From Brienomyrus brachyistius (Eukaryota > Chordata > Actinopteri > Osteoglossiformes > Mormyridae), in NCBI RefSeq assembly GCF_023856365.1, contig NC_064538.1, forward strand, positions 529,501 to 593,500: DNA of 64,000 bases, written 5' to 3'. The notes under the pieces were generated by a model. It worked only from the letters and a program-made list of their open reading frames with translations, was not told where the DNA came from and searched no databases. Made by a program: the position numbers and the translations under genes. Below, in pieces: positions 46,070 through 58,792 of the stretch (position 1 is its first letter; the number at the start of each line of letters is the position of its first letter).

Positions 46070-47215
46070 AGCAGCGATATTAGGATGTCACTTGTCGTTT
46101 TGTTGATAGTGACTATGACTGGACATGCCATGTCAACTTTCATTTAGCTAAACAACAAAGGTCCGGTCCAGGTTTGACCTGCTTCTCCAAACGGTGTCTT
46201 TTAAAATGTCTTTTAAGAAATGATGTACTTTATTAATCCCGGGGGGAGTTTCCTTCAGCGTGGAAGCTGAAAATATTCCAGGCGTTTGTGTCATATCATG
46301 TTTGCCAGATTATGTTTAATTACTCTCAAGGGACGCTAGCCGTGGCTGGAGTGTAGATGAAGATGACGGCGTGAGCTCAGGGGAGAGGCTGAAGTGTGTT
46401 TCGGCAATTTCCAAATTCCAGTTTGCTACAGATCGCTGCTTGTTAACTTAAAACGACTTTTATTATAGACAAATAGCTGGGCAGCTCTGTGCTGCCAGCA
46501 TTAGGACCCGTCTCTAGGGGAGAGAAATAACATACAAACATACATGCAGCCAAGTGGAGGAGCACGTGGATGGGATCAATGCAGCATGTGGATCACCTGG
46601 CCCCCCCACCTCCCCCGACATCCCCTCCCCCGATCTCACAGAGTGCCTTTTATCGGCTTGTCTGCTGTGTTCAGCCTAAGACCAGAGCAAATGTTCCTCT
46701 GTGATGCTTCCTCCGTGTTTTTATATCTTTCCCGGGCTTCTGATTGGGTGCTGCGTGTTGCCTGAGCATGCCCAGGTGGAGATTAACTGAGGTGTAAAAT
46801 TACTCCAGGATGAGAAGAGAGTTCAGTGGCAGTGCAGAAGCTACAACCCCCCACCCCATCCCACCCCCCATGCACCCTTACCTTCATTCAGACAGCAAAA
46901 TCATCGTTCGCATAACGAAACATTACAGTCACAACATAATGGAAGAAACCAGATGCATTTCTAACCCTGTCTGTCAGGATTTTATTCAGCGGATGCAATG
47001 TCAAAATTCTGTGTGACCCATAACAAAATATTTACACTTTTATGTCTCCAGTAGGACGCCTCATGTGCCTACATGATAAAATGTTGAAAGTAACAGCAAG
47101 GTACAAGAAGAAAGAGATGCTTTAGCTCTGTGACAAGGCTGAGTTATTCAGACATTAATTTCACAATGTTTCAGACCTAAAATTTTAATTGCAAAAACGC
47201 TACCTACTCTACTGG
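46070..47215. other. Non-coding stretch with a LINE-tail fragment
   Basis: At 46205-46250 the minus strand reads AAACTCCCCCCGGGATTAATAAAGTA, a fish LINE-tail-like sequence. C-rich tracts lie at 46600-46630 and 46845-46870. No exon recognised. Confidence 0.45.
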
Positions 47216-47216
47216 G

Positions 47217-47425
47217 ATGGCATGTGGCTCAGTAGGCTAAGTCTCTGTGCCTGTGATTGGAAGATCACTGCTTCAAGAACAGTCACATGTTCGTGGGCCC
47301 TGGCGCACGGCCCCTACCCCTCAGCTCCAGGGGTGCTGCACACTGGCTGACCCTGGGCTGTGACCCACCCAGCTATGGAGAGCAAAGGATCCCAATGTAC
47401 TTGTGCAAATGACAAAGACTGATTT
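47217..47425 (+). repeat. tRNA-derived SINE, family C
   Basis: Box A-like TGTGGCTCAGTAGGCTAAG, CTGTGCCTGTGATTGGAAG, a damaged box B (GCTTCAAGAAC), CAGCTCCAGGGGTGCTGCAC, and an end with CCCAATGTACTTGTGCAAAT. Confidence 0.6.
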
Positions 47426-47544
47426 ATTTATAAAGGTTCATCAGTGGTGATTTATCAGAACGCTAACCTCATCATGTCTGCGCAGATCTCTAAAAGGTAC
47501 GCCCCAATTTGGAAAAGCCGGATTATTTATGACATTTGCCTTCA

Positions 47545-47650
47545 GCGCTTTAACCTGAAGGTTGCCGGTTCAAACTGTGGCAGCAGCAGCACCCTTGGTC
47601 AAGGGACATGACTTCTCCATTATAATATCCATCACATCCCAACAAGATCA
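47545..47650 (+). repeat. SINE fragment, family B, copy 2
   Basis: AACCTGAAGGTTGCCGGTTC with a box B-like GGTTCAAACTG, then CCTTGGTCAAGGGACATGAC. The 3' part is not clearly recognisable. Confidence 0.55.
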
Positions 47651-47654
47651 GCAG

Positions 47655-50600
47655 ACAAAACTAGAATTTCCTAAGCATTAAAATAAGCCATAAGATACTA
47701 GCAGAAGGATAGGCTACATGTTCCTCCAAGACCCTGCATAGGGTAAGCTGTTAGATGACTAATGGGTAGATGATAATATAAAGTGCCTAAATGCATCTCT
47801 TAGCCAGAAACACTATATGATAGCATTCATAAAGATCTGTATGAAGAGCTAAACACACAATGGCGGAATAGACAGGTCAGGTATGGTGATTTTGATGATT
47901 CAGATGATATTGGATACAGGAGCCTGGATCGAGCCATTGGATCCTATGTGAGTCTGTTGGGAGGCAGCTGATGTTCTGTGAGCGGAGTAAAGTGTTTCTG
48001 TAGAGCAGGTGGCAGCGCAGGGAGCCATGCACTGCTTGACATGCTTTCGGAGGTCAGCAGCATCAAAGTGCATCACTGCAGGCCTGGAGGGGGGGGGGGG
48101 GGGTCTGCATACAGCCTCAGCTCAGCAACTGCAGTTACTGCATCAGACAAACATGCCCAGCTATACATTCTTGTATAAAGACACTGAAATATCTACATAT
48201 GCAGCACTGCCGACTCTCATGCATCTGACGTGACACTCAGGCCATTAGACTCTCACACGGACGCAAGACATCTTACGGCAAATCTATATTATTCCACTAA
48301 AAACCTAAAATTAGCTGCATCAAAAGTGTTGGATAGTTTTCAAACCCTGCAGTCTATTTACAAGGTAATAACACTATTACATACATGTGTACATACATGC
48401 CTGTGTATGTGTATGTAGACTTGTCTCGAATTGAAAATCTCACTCCAACCAGCTGGCAGTCCTGAATGTTTTACATGAGAGAGGGATGTGAAAAACTAAC
48501 CTTACGGTTACAAGATTGTATCTTCAGTTGCTATGAGGACATTTGTGCCCTTGGGTAAGGTGCCCATTAGCTTAACTATCAGATGGGAATCTGCTTCTTA
48601 AAATAATACACCTGAATGATAACTGTATCGAACACTTTCATAGTTTGTCAAAACTTGTAGTCCTGTGGAGCAAATATAATTAATCCTAACAAATAATATA
48701 TAAGATAATATAACTTAACAAATATTTAATTTTGTTTGGCAATCCATTACATAGCAAGTGTGGTTCTACCCATTATGGGGTGACCAAAAGAATGAAAAGC
48801 AACAGTAAATAATACTTATATTTAAATGTATTTATGATGTTGAATGTGGGTACTGCCAAGATCCCTGCATTGATCCCCAAATTGACCTAGAACCTGAGAT
48901 TTGATTTCCGAAGCCTGAGAAAGCATTGGGACACACTCTGCTGTTTTGAATTTAAACCAAATTGAATGCCTAGTCGAGCATCAGCTGGCAGTAATGATTA
49001 CGTGGCTGCATATATACAAAACATCAATAATGCATGGCTGGGGTGTGACACTTCACCCCTCAAAATTCAGCGCTTCCTAACCTTCCTCTTTGAGGTTCCA
49101 GTGTTTATGGTGCCTTATACTGTAAGAACTTTGTACACATAATCGGTGCCGTGAGGAGTCACTCTGAGGACAGAGAAGATCATCAGTGGAAAAATATATG
49201 TGGCAGGAAGCAGAGAGGAATTGTTTTGTGTGCCATCTTTTTTTTCACTCCCAAGGTGGGCTGTGTCCTGCGGAGGGAAGGACAGGCTGGTTCAGGGAGG
49301 CTCGCTTTTCACCATTCTGCTCAAGTGAATCTGACAGATGCTCTGGACAAAACCGCAAATATACAGTCTTCTGTTATGGAGCCATGGAAAAAAAATGACT
49401 GGTGGAACGCAAGATAAATCTGAAGTGTGAGACAAACATTTACAGTTCTTTTTCCTGGAAGAACGCCAAGACTTTTGGCAAAATATGGCTGCAAAAATGA
49501 ACAAATAAATAAATAATCAAATAGAGGGTGGTTGTTTTAAGTTTGAGGTAAAAACACTAAAATGTAGATGTTGCTGCTGAGACGTCTAGATGCTACAGAG
49601 AAGCGAGCAGTGACAGACCTTCAGAACAGCTGGAAGGTGATCTTGACCAGCTGTAAGGATTATTCTCGTGGAGCACCTTGGAATTGGGGAACGAGTCCTT
49701 AACTGTGTAACACTATATTACAGAAGCTTAAGAGAGGCGAACATAGCCCCAGGGTTACAAAGTGCTGTAGAATAAAACGAGCAGAAGAATATCCCGCAAC
49801 GAGATTGGTAATAGGTTCTCTTCAGATTTCTGAGGGTGCACTGTGTTGGCAAAAGCCACTCTCCTAACCGTGGGCCACTATGCTCGCCTGGCAGATGTTT
49901 GGAAAGGGAGAAGATGCGCAAAGATGCCGAACTAAGCTATCTGTCTTACATCTCAGCGCTGATTGGATGCCAAAAAGTCATTCCTGATGGGGGAAGGAGA
50001 ACAAAAAAGCACATGTTTTTATGATAATTAAATCCTAGGACTGATGAAAAGAGACAGGGAACCTTAGCGGGTGAATATGCGTGAATATGCGTGAATATGC
50101 GGGCCACGCGTCACTGCACAACTGCCCGTCGCACTGTCAGATATGGCTACGTCACATGCTAAAGTTCTTTCTGTTTACCATCGTTTATCGTCATTGTTGC
50201 TGTTTTTCTCGTCTTATTTCTTGATTAAAATATGGCTTGCGTAACTGCAAGCGGGCTGATTGTTCTTGCTGTCACGGCAGGGTAATGGATTTACATACCC
50301 TGCCCCCCTAAAGGAGTCACTTTGATTTACCTGAGTTGTACAGCAGACCCAGAGGACATTGAAATTCCAGCAAACAGGCACCACGTATAGCAGTCATAAA
50401 TAATAAAGGAAATGTGTTTAACGGCTAAATTGAATTGGACTTTGCGTACTGGCGACAGTATCAGCGGATCTGTGAACCGCATGAGAACAAGGATTTATTT
50501 TACACTAATTATCTTTTCTTCACATGTCATTATCAAAAAGGTAAAATTGTTTAATTCTTTTTGTTGAAGTTCAAAGTTGGTTTTCAACTTAAAGAAACAA

Positions 50601-51880
50601 TATTTTCAATTCTACAAAGCTGATCTATATACTGTAATGATAGTCATTATTACAAAATCTGCATAGCTGTGCGTGATAAGTGGAAAGGAGCTGAAATATG
50701 AATAAGTATGTTGGTGCAGGACAGTTTTATTATTATATAAAACCAATATGTCAAGGCGGATGGTAGAGTTTGAGGGCAGGATGTCACCTTGAAATACTAG
50801 GAAAAGGGTTTCTGTATGGCTCTGGTTTTTATTTCAGCCCTGGGGGGGCGGCGGGGGGTGGTGGATGAGGCGGGCTGAATCTGTCCATAATTCACTAGCA
50901 CCGGTGTAATTTATTCCTAGGCTAATTCGCATCTTCCTGCACGATTCCCGCATCCTCAGGCAGAGCGATAATGTCGTGTAGCCTTTCGGAGCCCGATTGG
51001 CTATCGAGTGTCTTTGGGGCGTCCAACCCCAATGGCCCAAACGAGGTCTGCATTTAAAAAGCAGTGTAGAGAAATAAAGAAGAAGCAATCAATTTCTCGA
51101 GGCCTTACTGGTTATGCTCCTAATCGAATGGATTAACATACCCTTTCCCCTAAAACCACATATGATAATATGTTGTTTGATTACCATCAGGCAATGTCAT
51201 ATGTATTCAAGGTGGGCTACTGTATGCACCCTGAGCAGGAACTTATCGCTTTCTCTTTTTAAATTCACTTTCCAGCATCACCAAGATTTTTTTCCCAGTT
51301 TGTCTTGCCTGAGGACAATAGAATATAGGGAGTCTGCAAATCTTGCAAAAGACTGTTTATGATCTTACTGAAAACATCTGCTGCATATATTTCCAATGGT
51401 CATCTCTTAGTCAATGTTCCGTATTTTAAGGTATTTCTACATGGTGATGTTAACACTGAACATTATATAAAATGCTAAATGCAAATGCCGCTTAACAATA
51501 ACAATAAACAAACAAGGCAAACAGACAAACAGTCTGGCGTGTTATCTTTCTACAAGAACATAAGGGTGATCCAGGTTTTGGGTGAATTTCTATTTAAGGA
51601 TTTCAAGTCACATGATAAACAGCCATTTTGAAAGTCTTCGGTTCTCATTACTTTGTAGTTTGTCTACTAGTTACCCAGAAACACGCGCTGTCTTTTGCTC
51701 CTCTTCACTGCCTGCAAATAATAATGATAAAAATGATCCCGTGTCTTTATTACTTATCTGATCCTTGCTATTACAGATTACAGCTATTGCAATAATTTAT
51801 TTTTCCCAAGGGGATCACACACCACCCGGTGCATACAGCAGTAAGGAGCTCTAACGCTAATCACCGGATCTTTTCATAAA
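47655..51880. other. Long non-coding stretch
   Basis: Holds a G run (about 48089-48102), a 10-bp unit GTGAATATGC repeated three times (50070-50100), G-rich 50843-50862, and a possible SINE B remnant near 48500-48600. The overlapping ORFs near 49.15-49.4 kb show no motif. No exon recognised. Confidence 0.45.
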
Positions 51881-51885
51881 GGAAA

Positions 51886-51901
51886 ATGGCTGATATCACC
51901 G
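51886..51901 (+). other. Candidate first coding exon (MADIT, then donor)
   Basis: ATG in a strong context (AAAATGG) is followed by four codons and one base, then GGTAAGTTTT, a near-consensus splice donor at 51902. It lies at the edge of a CpG-rich segment (51905-52110). The remaining exons would be downstream, probably beyond the window. I do not recognise the gene. Such a short match can arise by chance. Confidence 0.25.
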
Positions 51902-51904
51902 GTA

Positions 51905-52115
51905 AGTTTTCTTGTGGGTAAAAGCCAGCGTGCGGTGCAAGTGTCGGCGCCGGAGCGTGTGTCGATTTGCCCGGACGGAAGTCGGAAGAGCGAGCGCAGA
52001 CTCATCCATCAGGCTGTACAAATGTCAGAGCGCGCGGAGACGCACCCATCTCGCGCCGCCGTCCCCCTTACGGATCAAGCTCGCCCGGCTTACGCGGCGT
52101 CACTGACATTTACCC
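51905..52115. promoter_or_regulatory. CpG-rich segment (possible CpG island)
   Basis: Many CpG dinucleotides in about 200 bp (for example GTGTCGGCGCCGGAGCGTGT and CGCGCGGAGACGCACC) within an AT-rich region. The open frames here on the plus strand are likely a result of base composition. It may mark a transcription start on either strand. Confidence 0.5.
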
Positions 52116-52119
52116 GTCC

Positions 52120-53130
52120 GGTTCAATAATTATATTCTTGCGCGTTTCTTCTCTCCTGACAAGCTCTTCACGCCGGATCACAGTCGTTTGTATCAAATAA
52201 AAAGTACGTATCTGATGCATTCGTATGTGTTACAGGCATACACTCTATCTTTACAGCAGAGAATTGACTAAATTAATATATATTTTTTTTTCTGTTTGAG
52301 AAGACATGACGATGAAGATGATGATGGTGATGGGGGGTGGGCTAGCTGACAATATCCCCAGCATTGTTTAGTAGGTAGAAGGCAGCACGGTGGAATCAAA
52401 TTTGAAACTTTCTTAGGCATGTATGTCTACATTTTACTGCATTATATATTATTTCCCTTTGCAAGTTATACAAAACCTTTATGTTCCTCTGAGCTACAGG
52501 AACATTTTAAGACAGCTGCAGATTTATGATGGCCCAATTTAATTCAACAGTGCAAACACCAAATTACAAACAGAAATGTTCTTCACAGACACTGTCAGGT
52601 AGCATAACTGAAACGCAGAAGGAGAGCTGTACTGGTTTGTCTTTGCATATTCTGAATAGCTTATATCTAGCTATGTGAACTGACAAAGTTAAATTATGTA
52701 AGTCATTTTGTACAACAGTCCTTTTGCTAATTAATTTTTATAGATGCTCAAGATTCCCAAGATGGATGCTGAGGGGCAGCTATAAAAGTGCAACTTGTAC
52801 CAGCCTCAGTGCGTTGAAAAACAATATAAATCACGGCCAAAAAAAGATTATTACAGGCACCTGATGTTGAAGTGCATTAAGGGCTCATTTCCAAGTCTGA
52901 GACTACATCACGATTTTATTGTGGTCATTACAGGTAGAGGACACCTGGAATAGATGCTGATTGGCTGAATTTTGGGCAGGGGAGGGAGATTTTAAATGTG
53001 AAAAATGTGTTTTGGTGATAAAGTCTGTTAATAATAATGTATGATTTTGGTATTAGTATTGTACTGTATTGTACTGACTGTTCTTGTATTGTGGGAGATG
53101 TGTTTATTCCTCGGTGGGGAGGATTGGGGG
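52120..53130. other. Non-coding stretch
   Basis: A short GAT-rich stretch lies near 52305-52330. Nothing else recognised. Confidence 0.45.
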
Positions 53131-53134
53131 CCCT

Positions 53135-53280
53135 TTTTTGGGGTGGTGTTTGGCCCTGTGGGTTAGGACTCTGCCGGTCATGAGTTGGCTGTTGGTTCAG
53201 ATCCTGTGATGGACTGCTCCTCCTCGCTCAACTGTGCGTCACTTTGGATAAGAGCATTTGCTAAATAAATGCAATAAAAT
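53135..53280 (+). repeat. tRNA-derived SINE with UnaL2-like tail, family B type
   Basis: TTTGGCCCTGTGGGTTAGGA (box A region), GTTGGTTCAGATCCTGTG (box B), then CACTTTGGATAAGAGCATTT and GCTAAATAAATGC. The tail matches the L2 tail at 44800-44851, consistent with the SINE using L2-type reverse transcriptase. Confidence 0.75.
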
Positions 53281-53336
53281 CTTGACGTTGCGGGGCCTGC
53301 GTTTGCTGCGTTACTTTGGCATTAGTGTGTGCATTC

Positions 53337-53385
53337 ACGTTCATGTTCACGTTCACGTTCACGTTCACGTTCATGTTCACTTCAC
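53337..53385. repeat. (GTTCAC)n hexamer microsatellite
   Basis: About seven units, some with GTTCAT. Confidence 0.9.
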
Positions 53386-53689
53386 CTGTTCGCGTGCGTA
53401 TTAACAGCCGGCGGTTTCCGCTGATCACTTCCTATCCGCTCATCTCGCCGTTCTTGCTGACTGACACATTCTGTTGTTAATGTTCTCCCAAAATGGGCAG
53501 AAGTTCTGCTCCTTTCATGTTCATGTTCATCTTATCGATGCAATGGTAGCAGTTTCATTCTAGGCCTGGGAGGTAAGTAGGCTTAGGACCCGGTTGGGGT
53601 TAAAGGTGCGGACTGGCGACGATCCAGACGAGTCCTCAGGGAATTCTGCTTCTGAGAAAATGCTCTTTATAAGTGTACATCATGTCATT

Positions 53690-53762
53690 GAAGAAGCCAG
53701 CTGTGTAAATGGGTAACGCTGTAAGATAAAAGCGTCGTCCAAGCAAATAACCAACAATAAAT
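53690..53762 (+). repeat. SINE 3' part, family B
   Basis: CAGCTGTGTAAATGGGTAAC, GCTGTAAGATAAAAGCGTCG, then AATAAC-rich tail. The head is missing or too decayed. Confidence 0.6.
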
Positions 53763-53859
53763 AATTTACTGTCTACTTGAGTTCCCCTCATCGGCCCACT
53801 TTTCTTCCAAAGCGGGAGCAGAATCGCTTCTCATCTCACTGTTGACAATGCCGCCTTGC

Positions 53860-54125
53860 CCTACCCGTTGGGGGGGGGGGATTGTCACCGCTAAGAAAGG
53901 TTTGGTGGCTCGTGAATCTCCACTGTCAAAAGATTCCGAAGAACACAGGCGGAGAGGGATGCGGCGGTGGAGCAGCCACACGTGTGCAGGACGCTCCGGC
54001 CGGCCGGCCCTCTGTCCCTTCCTGCGCTTTGGATGGGGACGCGGAGCCAAAGATCTCGGTGATCGTTCCGGAAAGCTCTCACAGAGCGAAACTGCTGTGT
54101 GCCTGTGCGCCTTCATGCGGCTGTT
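53860..54125. other. GC- and CpG-rich segment, overlapping ORFs
   Basis: CpG-rich (CCGGCCGGCCGG core near 53997). ORFs are open on both strands (minus 53766-54116; plus 53842-54135 and 53882-54139), which is typical of GC-rich DNA. No known motif is visible in any frame. It could be a second CpG island or an unrecognised exon. Confidence 0.35.
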
Positions 54126-54139
54126 ATTCTCATGAATAA

Positions 54140-54350
54140 TCAGTCGTGAAAGAATTTACTGCATTTTTAACAATTGTAATTACTCTGATGTCATGACAAT
54201 TTACCCATGTTATATATGTTTGTTTCTGAGCAGATGTACCTGCATGTAGGATTAGTAACAGGTGGAACAAGCTGAAATGCTGTAATACAAATATATTCAG
54301 ACAAACCTATTCATTCATGATCATTCATTCATTTGTTTATTCATGCATGT
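54140..54350. other. Non-coding stretch
   Basis: AT-rich with an ATTCATTCAT run near 54308-54345. Confidence 0.5.
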
Positions 54351-54354
54351 GAAA

Positions 54355-54620
54355 TAAAATATGACATTTGGTCCCCTCCAATGTACATCTATATCTTAGT
54401 GGGGACTCTCCATTAGTTTCAATAGCAAACGTAACCCCCCCCACCCAGCCCTAACCGTAACCATACATAACCAAACAAAATACAGGGCTTTTGGCATTTT
54501 CAGTTTTTTGATTGTAGTCACAGATTTCCTCTTCTGGAGACCGGAAAAATATCTCCATAAGGTCAAAATAACAGGCTTATATCACATTGTGGGGACATTG
54601 TAATATATACATGACTCACT
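54355..54620 (+). repeat. Interspersed repeat (GGGGACTCTCC / CCCTAACCGTAACC), copy 3
   Basis: TGACATTTGGTCCCCTCCAA, TGGGGACTCTCCATTAGTTT, CACCCAGCCCTAACCGTAAC, CATAACCAAACAAAATACAG, TTGGCATTTTCAGTTTTTTG and CACATTGTGGGGACATTGTA in order, as in the other copies. No CA tract here. Confidence 0.8.
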
Positions 54621-54624
54621 GGAA

Positions 54625-56028
54625 GAGAAACAAAGACAAATTTGGAAATTGTTCACTGTGATCTCTATCGAAAAACAGGCTGCTGTTGGCTTTCTGATGT
54701 AATCTGTCATAACGGTCATTTAAATGCAGGATGGCAATACTGTACATTATGCTGATAAGTCCCCTGAGAAACTGACCTGTTATCTTTCAAGGGTCCTGGG
54801 AAGCTCTATTAGAGGCTGACTTGATTGTACAGGAAGAAAAGGATCCTGATCGATGTAATGACACTTTTTGCTCTGAGTTGAGTCCTGTTAAGGTGTTAAA
54901 TTTATTCACCGTACTCAAGCCGTCTCTACAAGCATCCAGATGCTTTAAGCAGAATTATTGTATTATCAAACTTGTTCCAGTTAAGCACTGGAACATCCAT
55001 TGTTCTTGCAGTTCAACGTGCCATAATCACTTTTATTGGCAGGAAACATCCAACCATATTTTGTTGAACGACTCTGAATGATTCTGAATATAAATGAGGT
55101 TACATAAATGGCTTGTTGAGGTTACATAATTGGCATCTTTTCATTTTTTTATGTTTCCTATGCTCTGATTGGTAAAGCCTGAAAAGAGCACAGCCCATGC
55201 AAAGTGCAGTTTTCTGATGTCTATGATTTAGGAATGCCTTTTAAAGAGAAGTTCATCACCTATGGAACCAAACAGAGTTATAAGAAGCAATGTCACATCA
55301 AAATAAATATAAGTGTCCGGAGATTATTAAACCCCCCCCTGCAGGGTTGGCGAGAGCTGAGGATGTGTTCCGTTTCAGCTTGTGCTATATCTATACTTAC
55401 CATGTTCTTCATACATCCCTTATGAACTGCATATTTGCATGTTCTCAACAGAATAATAAAAATACCTAATTGAAATCACAAGGCATTTTTCAAAGCATTT
55501 TTGCTCTGAGGAGACCTTAAACACCATTCAATTCACAAACATAAACCTACGGTCAAGGGGGAAAAGCAGGATTTGCTACTCTGGTGCAAACAAAGTTGAA
55601 CAGGTAAGTGGACATAACCGGGGTTATTGTCAGGTGATGCTGCGTGATGTTGGCTTCCGGCGACCATGCAGAAAGCATTTCTACAGGATGTCTTTAGGCC
55701 TCCTGGCTGCATATTCATTTGTGTGATGATTGAAGAGCCACTGCTGCCTCCTATTGTAAATATTACAGACTTAGTGTTCACTACAGTGAGTCTCAGTTCT
55801 GCATGCTCTCTCGTTCAGCAGGGCACCAGGAAGAAGCCGTCCGCTTCGAGGGATTGCAAATGGCTGTACTTATTTAACGGGACCAGACAAAACTGTTCAT
55901 GCCAAGGAGTCTGCACACGCATGAACACATGTTTATATGCATGTTTACCTTGTAAATAGTCTGTAAGATTTGCAAACTACCCCAATGCTTTTGATGTAGT
56001 TAAATTTAGGCTCCTAACGAACTTCTGG
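54625..56028. other. Non-coding stretch, no feature recognised
   Basis: Only short ORFs without motifs. Confidence 0.5.
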
Positions 56029-56029
56029 G

Positions 56030-56515
56030 GCTGCATGATGCAGTGGTTAGCACTGGTGCCTCACACCTGGGGGACAAGCATCCAAGCCCCCCCCCCCACC
56101 CAGCCCACGTTCCCAGTGTGTGGAGTTGGCATGTTCTCCCTCTGTCATTGTGGGTTTTCGTATGAGTACTCTGCTTCACCGCCCCCCCCACAGCCCAAAA
56201 ACATGCAGCAGTTATTTAGAGATGCAAAGTTGCCCGTGGGTGTGCATGGTGTGTGAGTGTGCCCTGTGATGGGTTGGTGCCCCTGGGTGTGAGTGGTGTG
56301 TGAGTGTGCCCTGTGATGGGTTGGTGCCCGTAGGTGTGAGTGGTGTGTGAGTGTGCCCTGTGATGGGTTGGTGCCCGTAGGTGTGCATGGTGTGTGAGTG
56401 TGCCCTGTGATGGGTTGGTGCCCGTAGGTGTGAGTGGTGTGTGAGTGTGCCCTGTGATGGGTTGGTGCCCCACCCTTTTGCTCAGGAGGATAAGCGGTTA
56501 CAGAAGATGGATAAT
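56030..56515 (+). repeat. tRNA-derived SINE, family A, with five-copy 47-bp internal expansion
   Basis: Head TGATGCAGTGGTTAGCACTG, GTGCCTCACACCTGG, CAGCCCAAAAACATGCAGCA and AAAGTTGCCCGTGGGTGTGC. Then five ~47-bp units (about 56236-56472) each with GTGTGTGAGTGTGCCCTGTG and ATGGGTTGGTGCCC. It ends AGGATAAGCGGTTACAGAAG and ATGGAT. Confidence 0.9.
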
Positions 56516-56519
56516 GGAA

Positions 56520-58660
56520 TAATATTGATCTGCCATAAGATTTCTTGCAAGAATGAGGCACAGCTGAAAATACGCCATATTCAGACAAACAAAAAAATGA
56601 AATAATGCTGCTTTTGGCTATTGCTCTGTACGTCTTTGAGATCCACTTACTGTATGTTATTTTTGTTACTGTAAGGGCTGTCGTTAGGGTGCTGCGACTG
56701 GTGTGGTCACACTGCGTTCCGCCCATTAGGGGGCCCATCTTAAAATGAAAACTTGCCCAGATTATAATAATAAGATATTAAATATTCTCATTCATTGTAT
56801 GCTGAACATTCAATCTGAATGCGTCGTTTTGGCTAAATATGAGGGCTGTAACAGTGCAGATATTCATTTTATACATTGTACGTCATTTTTGGTTCGGTAC
56901 GCAGAACAAGGGCAGAGCCCAAATTCACAAGTAGACGTTCAAAACGGAAAACACTGCTAATTGCAGCTGTGAGTTGGTACTGTACGGCCACTGCTGGTTA
57001 CACTGAGTCATAATCGGCAGTTTGGGAACATTTTGGTTTCCTAGTAGAGTTACACCAGCACCGGAGAGAGAGTCGTTAATTAGACCAAGACTGCTGGCTT
57101 TGTTATTCTGAACTTCTGATACGTTGCTGGAAACACATCCAACATGCCCACTCATTTGAGACAACGTCATCCGGGTGTGTGTATGACCAGAGCGCGGTTC
57201 CTTAGTTTCCATGAGGCACTTATGGTGTCTTTGTCTATAGATGTGCTCATTACTACAGGTATCTGCCCATACTCAGTAGTAGAGAACACAAGAGTTAGTT
57301 CATTGTGACTGTTATTATATTTATATAATATATTTAATTTATATATATTTATATATATAATATTATATTTGTTTTTTATTATTATTTTACACAATTGTTT
57401 TTGCAAAATGCTAATAAGCATCTCATAGGTTTTGTAATTCAGACATGTTGACACAAACACACTGCTTTGGACTGCAACTCTTCCTAATTGTGTTTATGGT
57501 TTTAATAATAGATCATTTCAAAACAAATTCTGTTTTCCCTGCTGTATTGAAATTCCACCGAAGTCTGAACCCAGAACCGAGGTTTGTACCGTACCGTCAT
57601 TTTTTTACCGTTATACCCCTACTAAATATACACTGGAAGTACACTTAACCTATATCCTGTCCGGGACATGTGATCATAACCTAGACCTACAACTGTAACC
57701 CACATGGCTCCACTGCTGTTAGGTGCTAGATAGCCCAGGACGGTCACCCCCTAGGCTGCCACCCTTATAGTTGCTCATATATGTAAATTAAATGTTTAGC
57801 TGGGGAACCAGCTTCTGACTACAATTAAGACACTGGCATTCATTTACCTCACAGCTGCATCTTAAGGACTTGCTAAGCTGAAAGCTGAGGAAAAGAGTTT
57901 TGCAGTTGAAGTCGACGTCACCGTCCCTGCAATGACTTAGACGTTCAAACTGCAGGTCCTGGCTTTATTTCTCTTGTCATTGGTAATATCATTCAAATGT
58001 ATTCAATTTATTTATTCAGTTATAAGGCACATCCATTTTTTTTTTGCTTCCTCTAATTTTTTTGCAGCATACACAAATTACTGCCATCTGTCATTTTAAT
58101 CTGGGTGAATCATTCACGTCTAATACTAAATGAAACTGTCTGTAATTATATATTTGTGTTAAAAATGACACGATACTGGCGAAGACACCAACCACTGTCA
58201 GGTACAGCAGGGAATTATTGCCTTTTCAGGAAGGTTAGAAGTCAAAAGCTACTCCTGATGTGTAAACAGAGCGGAGTCAAAGCTGGCAGCCAGCAAGCGG
58301 GAACAAAAGGAGTCAGTAAGTTTCACGTTTGCCTTCTCATTTGCTGATGTGATGGACGTCACCCAGTACATGGAGTTTCCTATTCACCCCCATTATTAGT
58401 CTGGCTGTCATTACTCTTATCATAATTACTGTCAAATTATATCTTGCTGAATATTGCGAGTACGTCAGGTACGTACACTCCGTTCTGACATGGTAATTCA
58501 AGTGCCAGGTGAGGTGAGGTTGCACAGAAATGCAGCGGCTGCAAGGCATGTGGACGCCTGGGCAGATTTCTGGTGAAATGAAGACGTATATTAGTGAATG
58601 ATATTAATGTTCTACTCTAGAAATAAATACAAAAAATAGTGAAGCCTATGGGCATAAATA
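56520..58660. other. Non-coding stretch, no feature recognised
   Basis: AT-rich, with TATATA-rich DNA at 57315-57385. No exon recognised. Confidence 0.5.
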
Positions 58661-58667
58661 GAAAATT

Positions 58668-58792
58668 AGCATGTTACATTACGTACTGGCATGTCACATT
58701 ACGTATTGGCATGTTACATTACGTACTGGCATGTTACATTACGTATTAGCATGTCACATTACGTATTGCCATGTTACATTACGTATTATGTA
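58668..58792 (+). repeat. 20-bp tandem repeat
   Basis: Six units of TGGCATGTTACATTACGTAT with T/C and C/T variants. Confidence 0.95.

Noticed and set aside
53766..54139. Coding exon in the GC-rich segment
   Set aside because: Frames are open on both strands and none shows a motif; base composition explains it. Kept only as a GC-rich segment.
56145..56738. 197-codon minus-strand frame
   Set aside because: Most of it is the antisense of the 47-bp expansion in a SINE.
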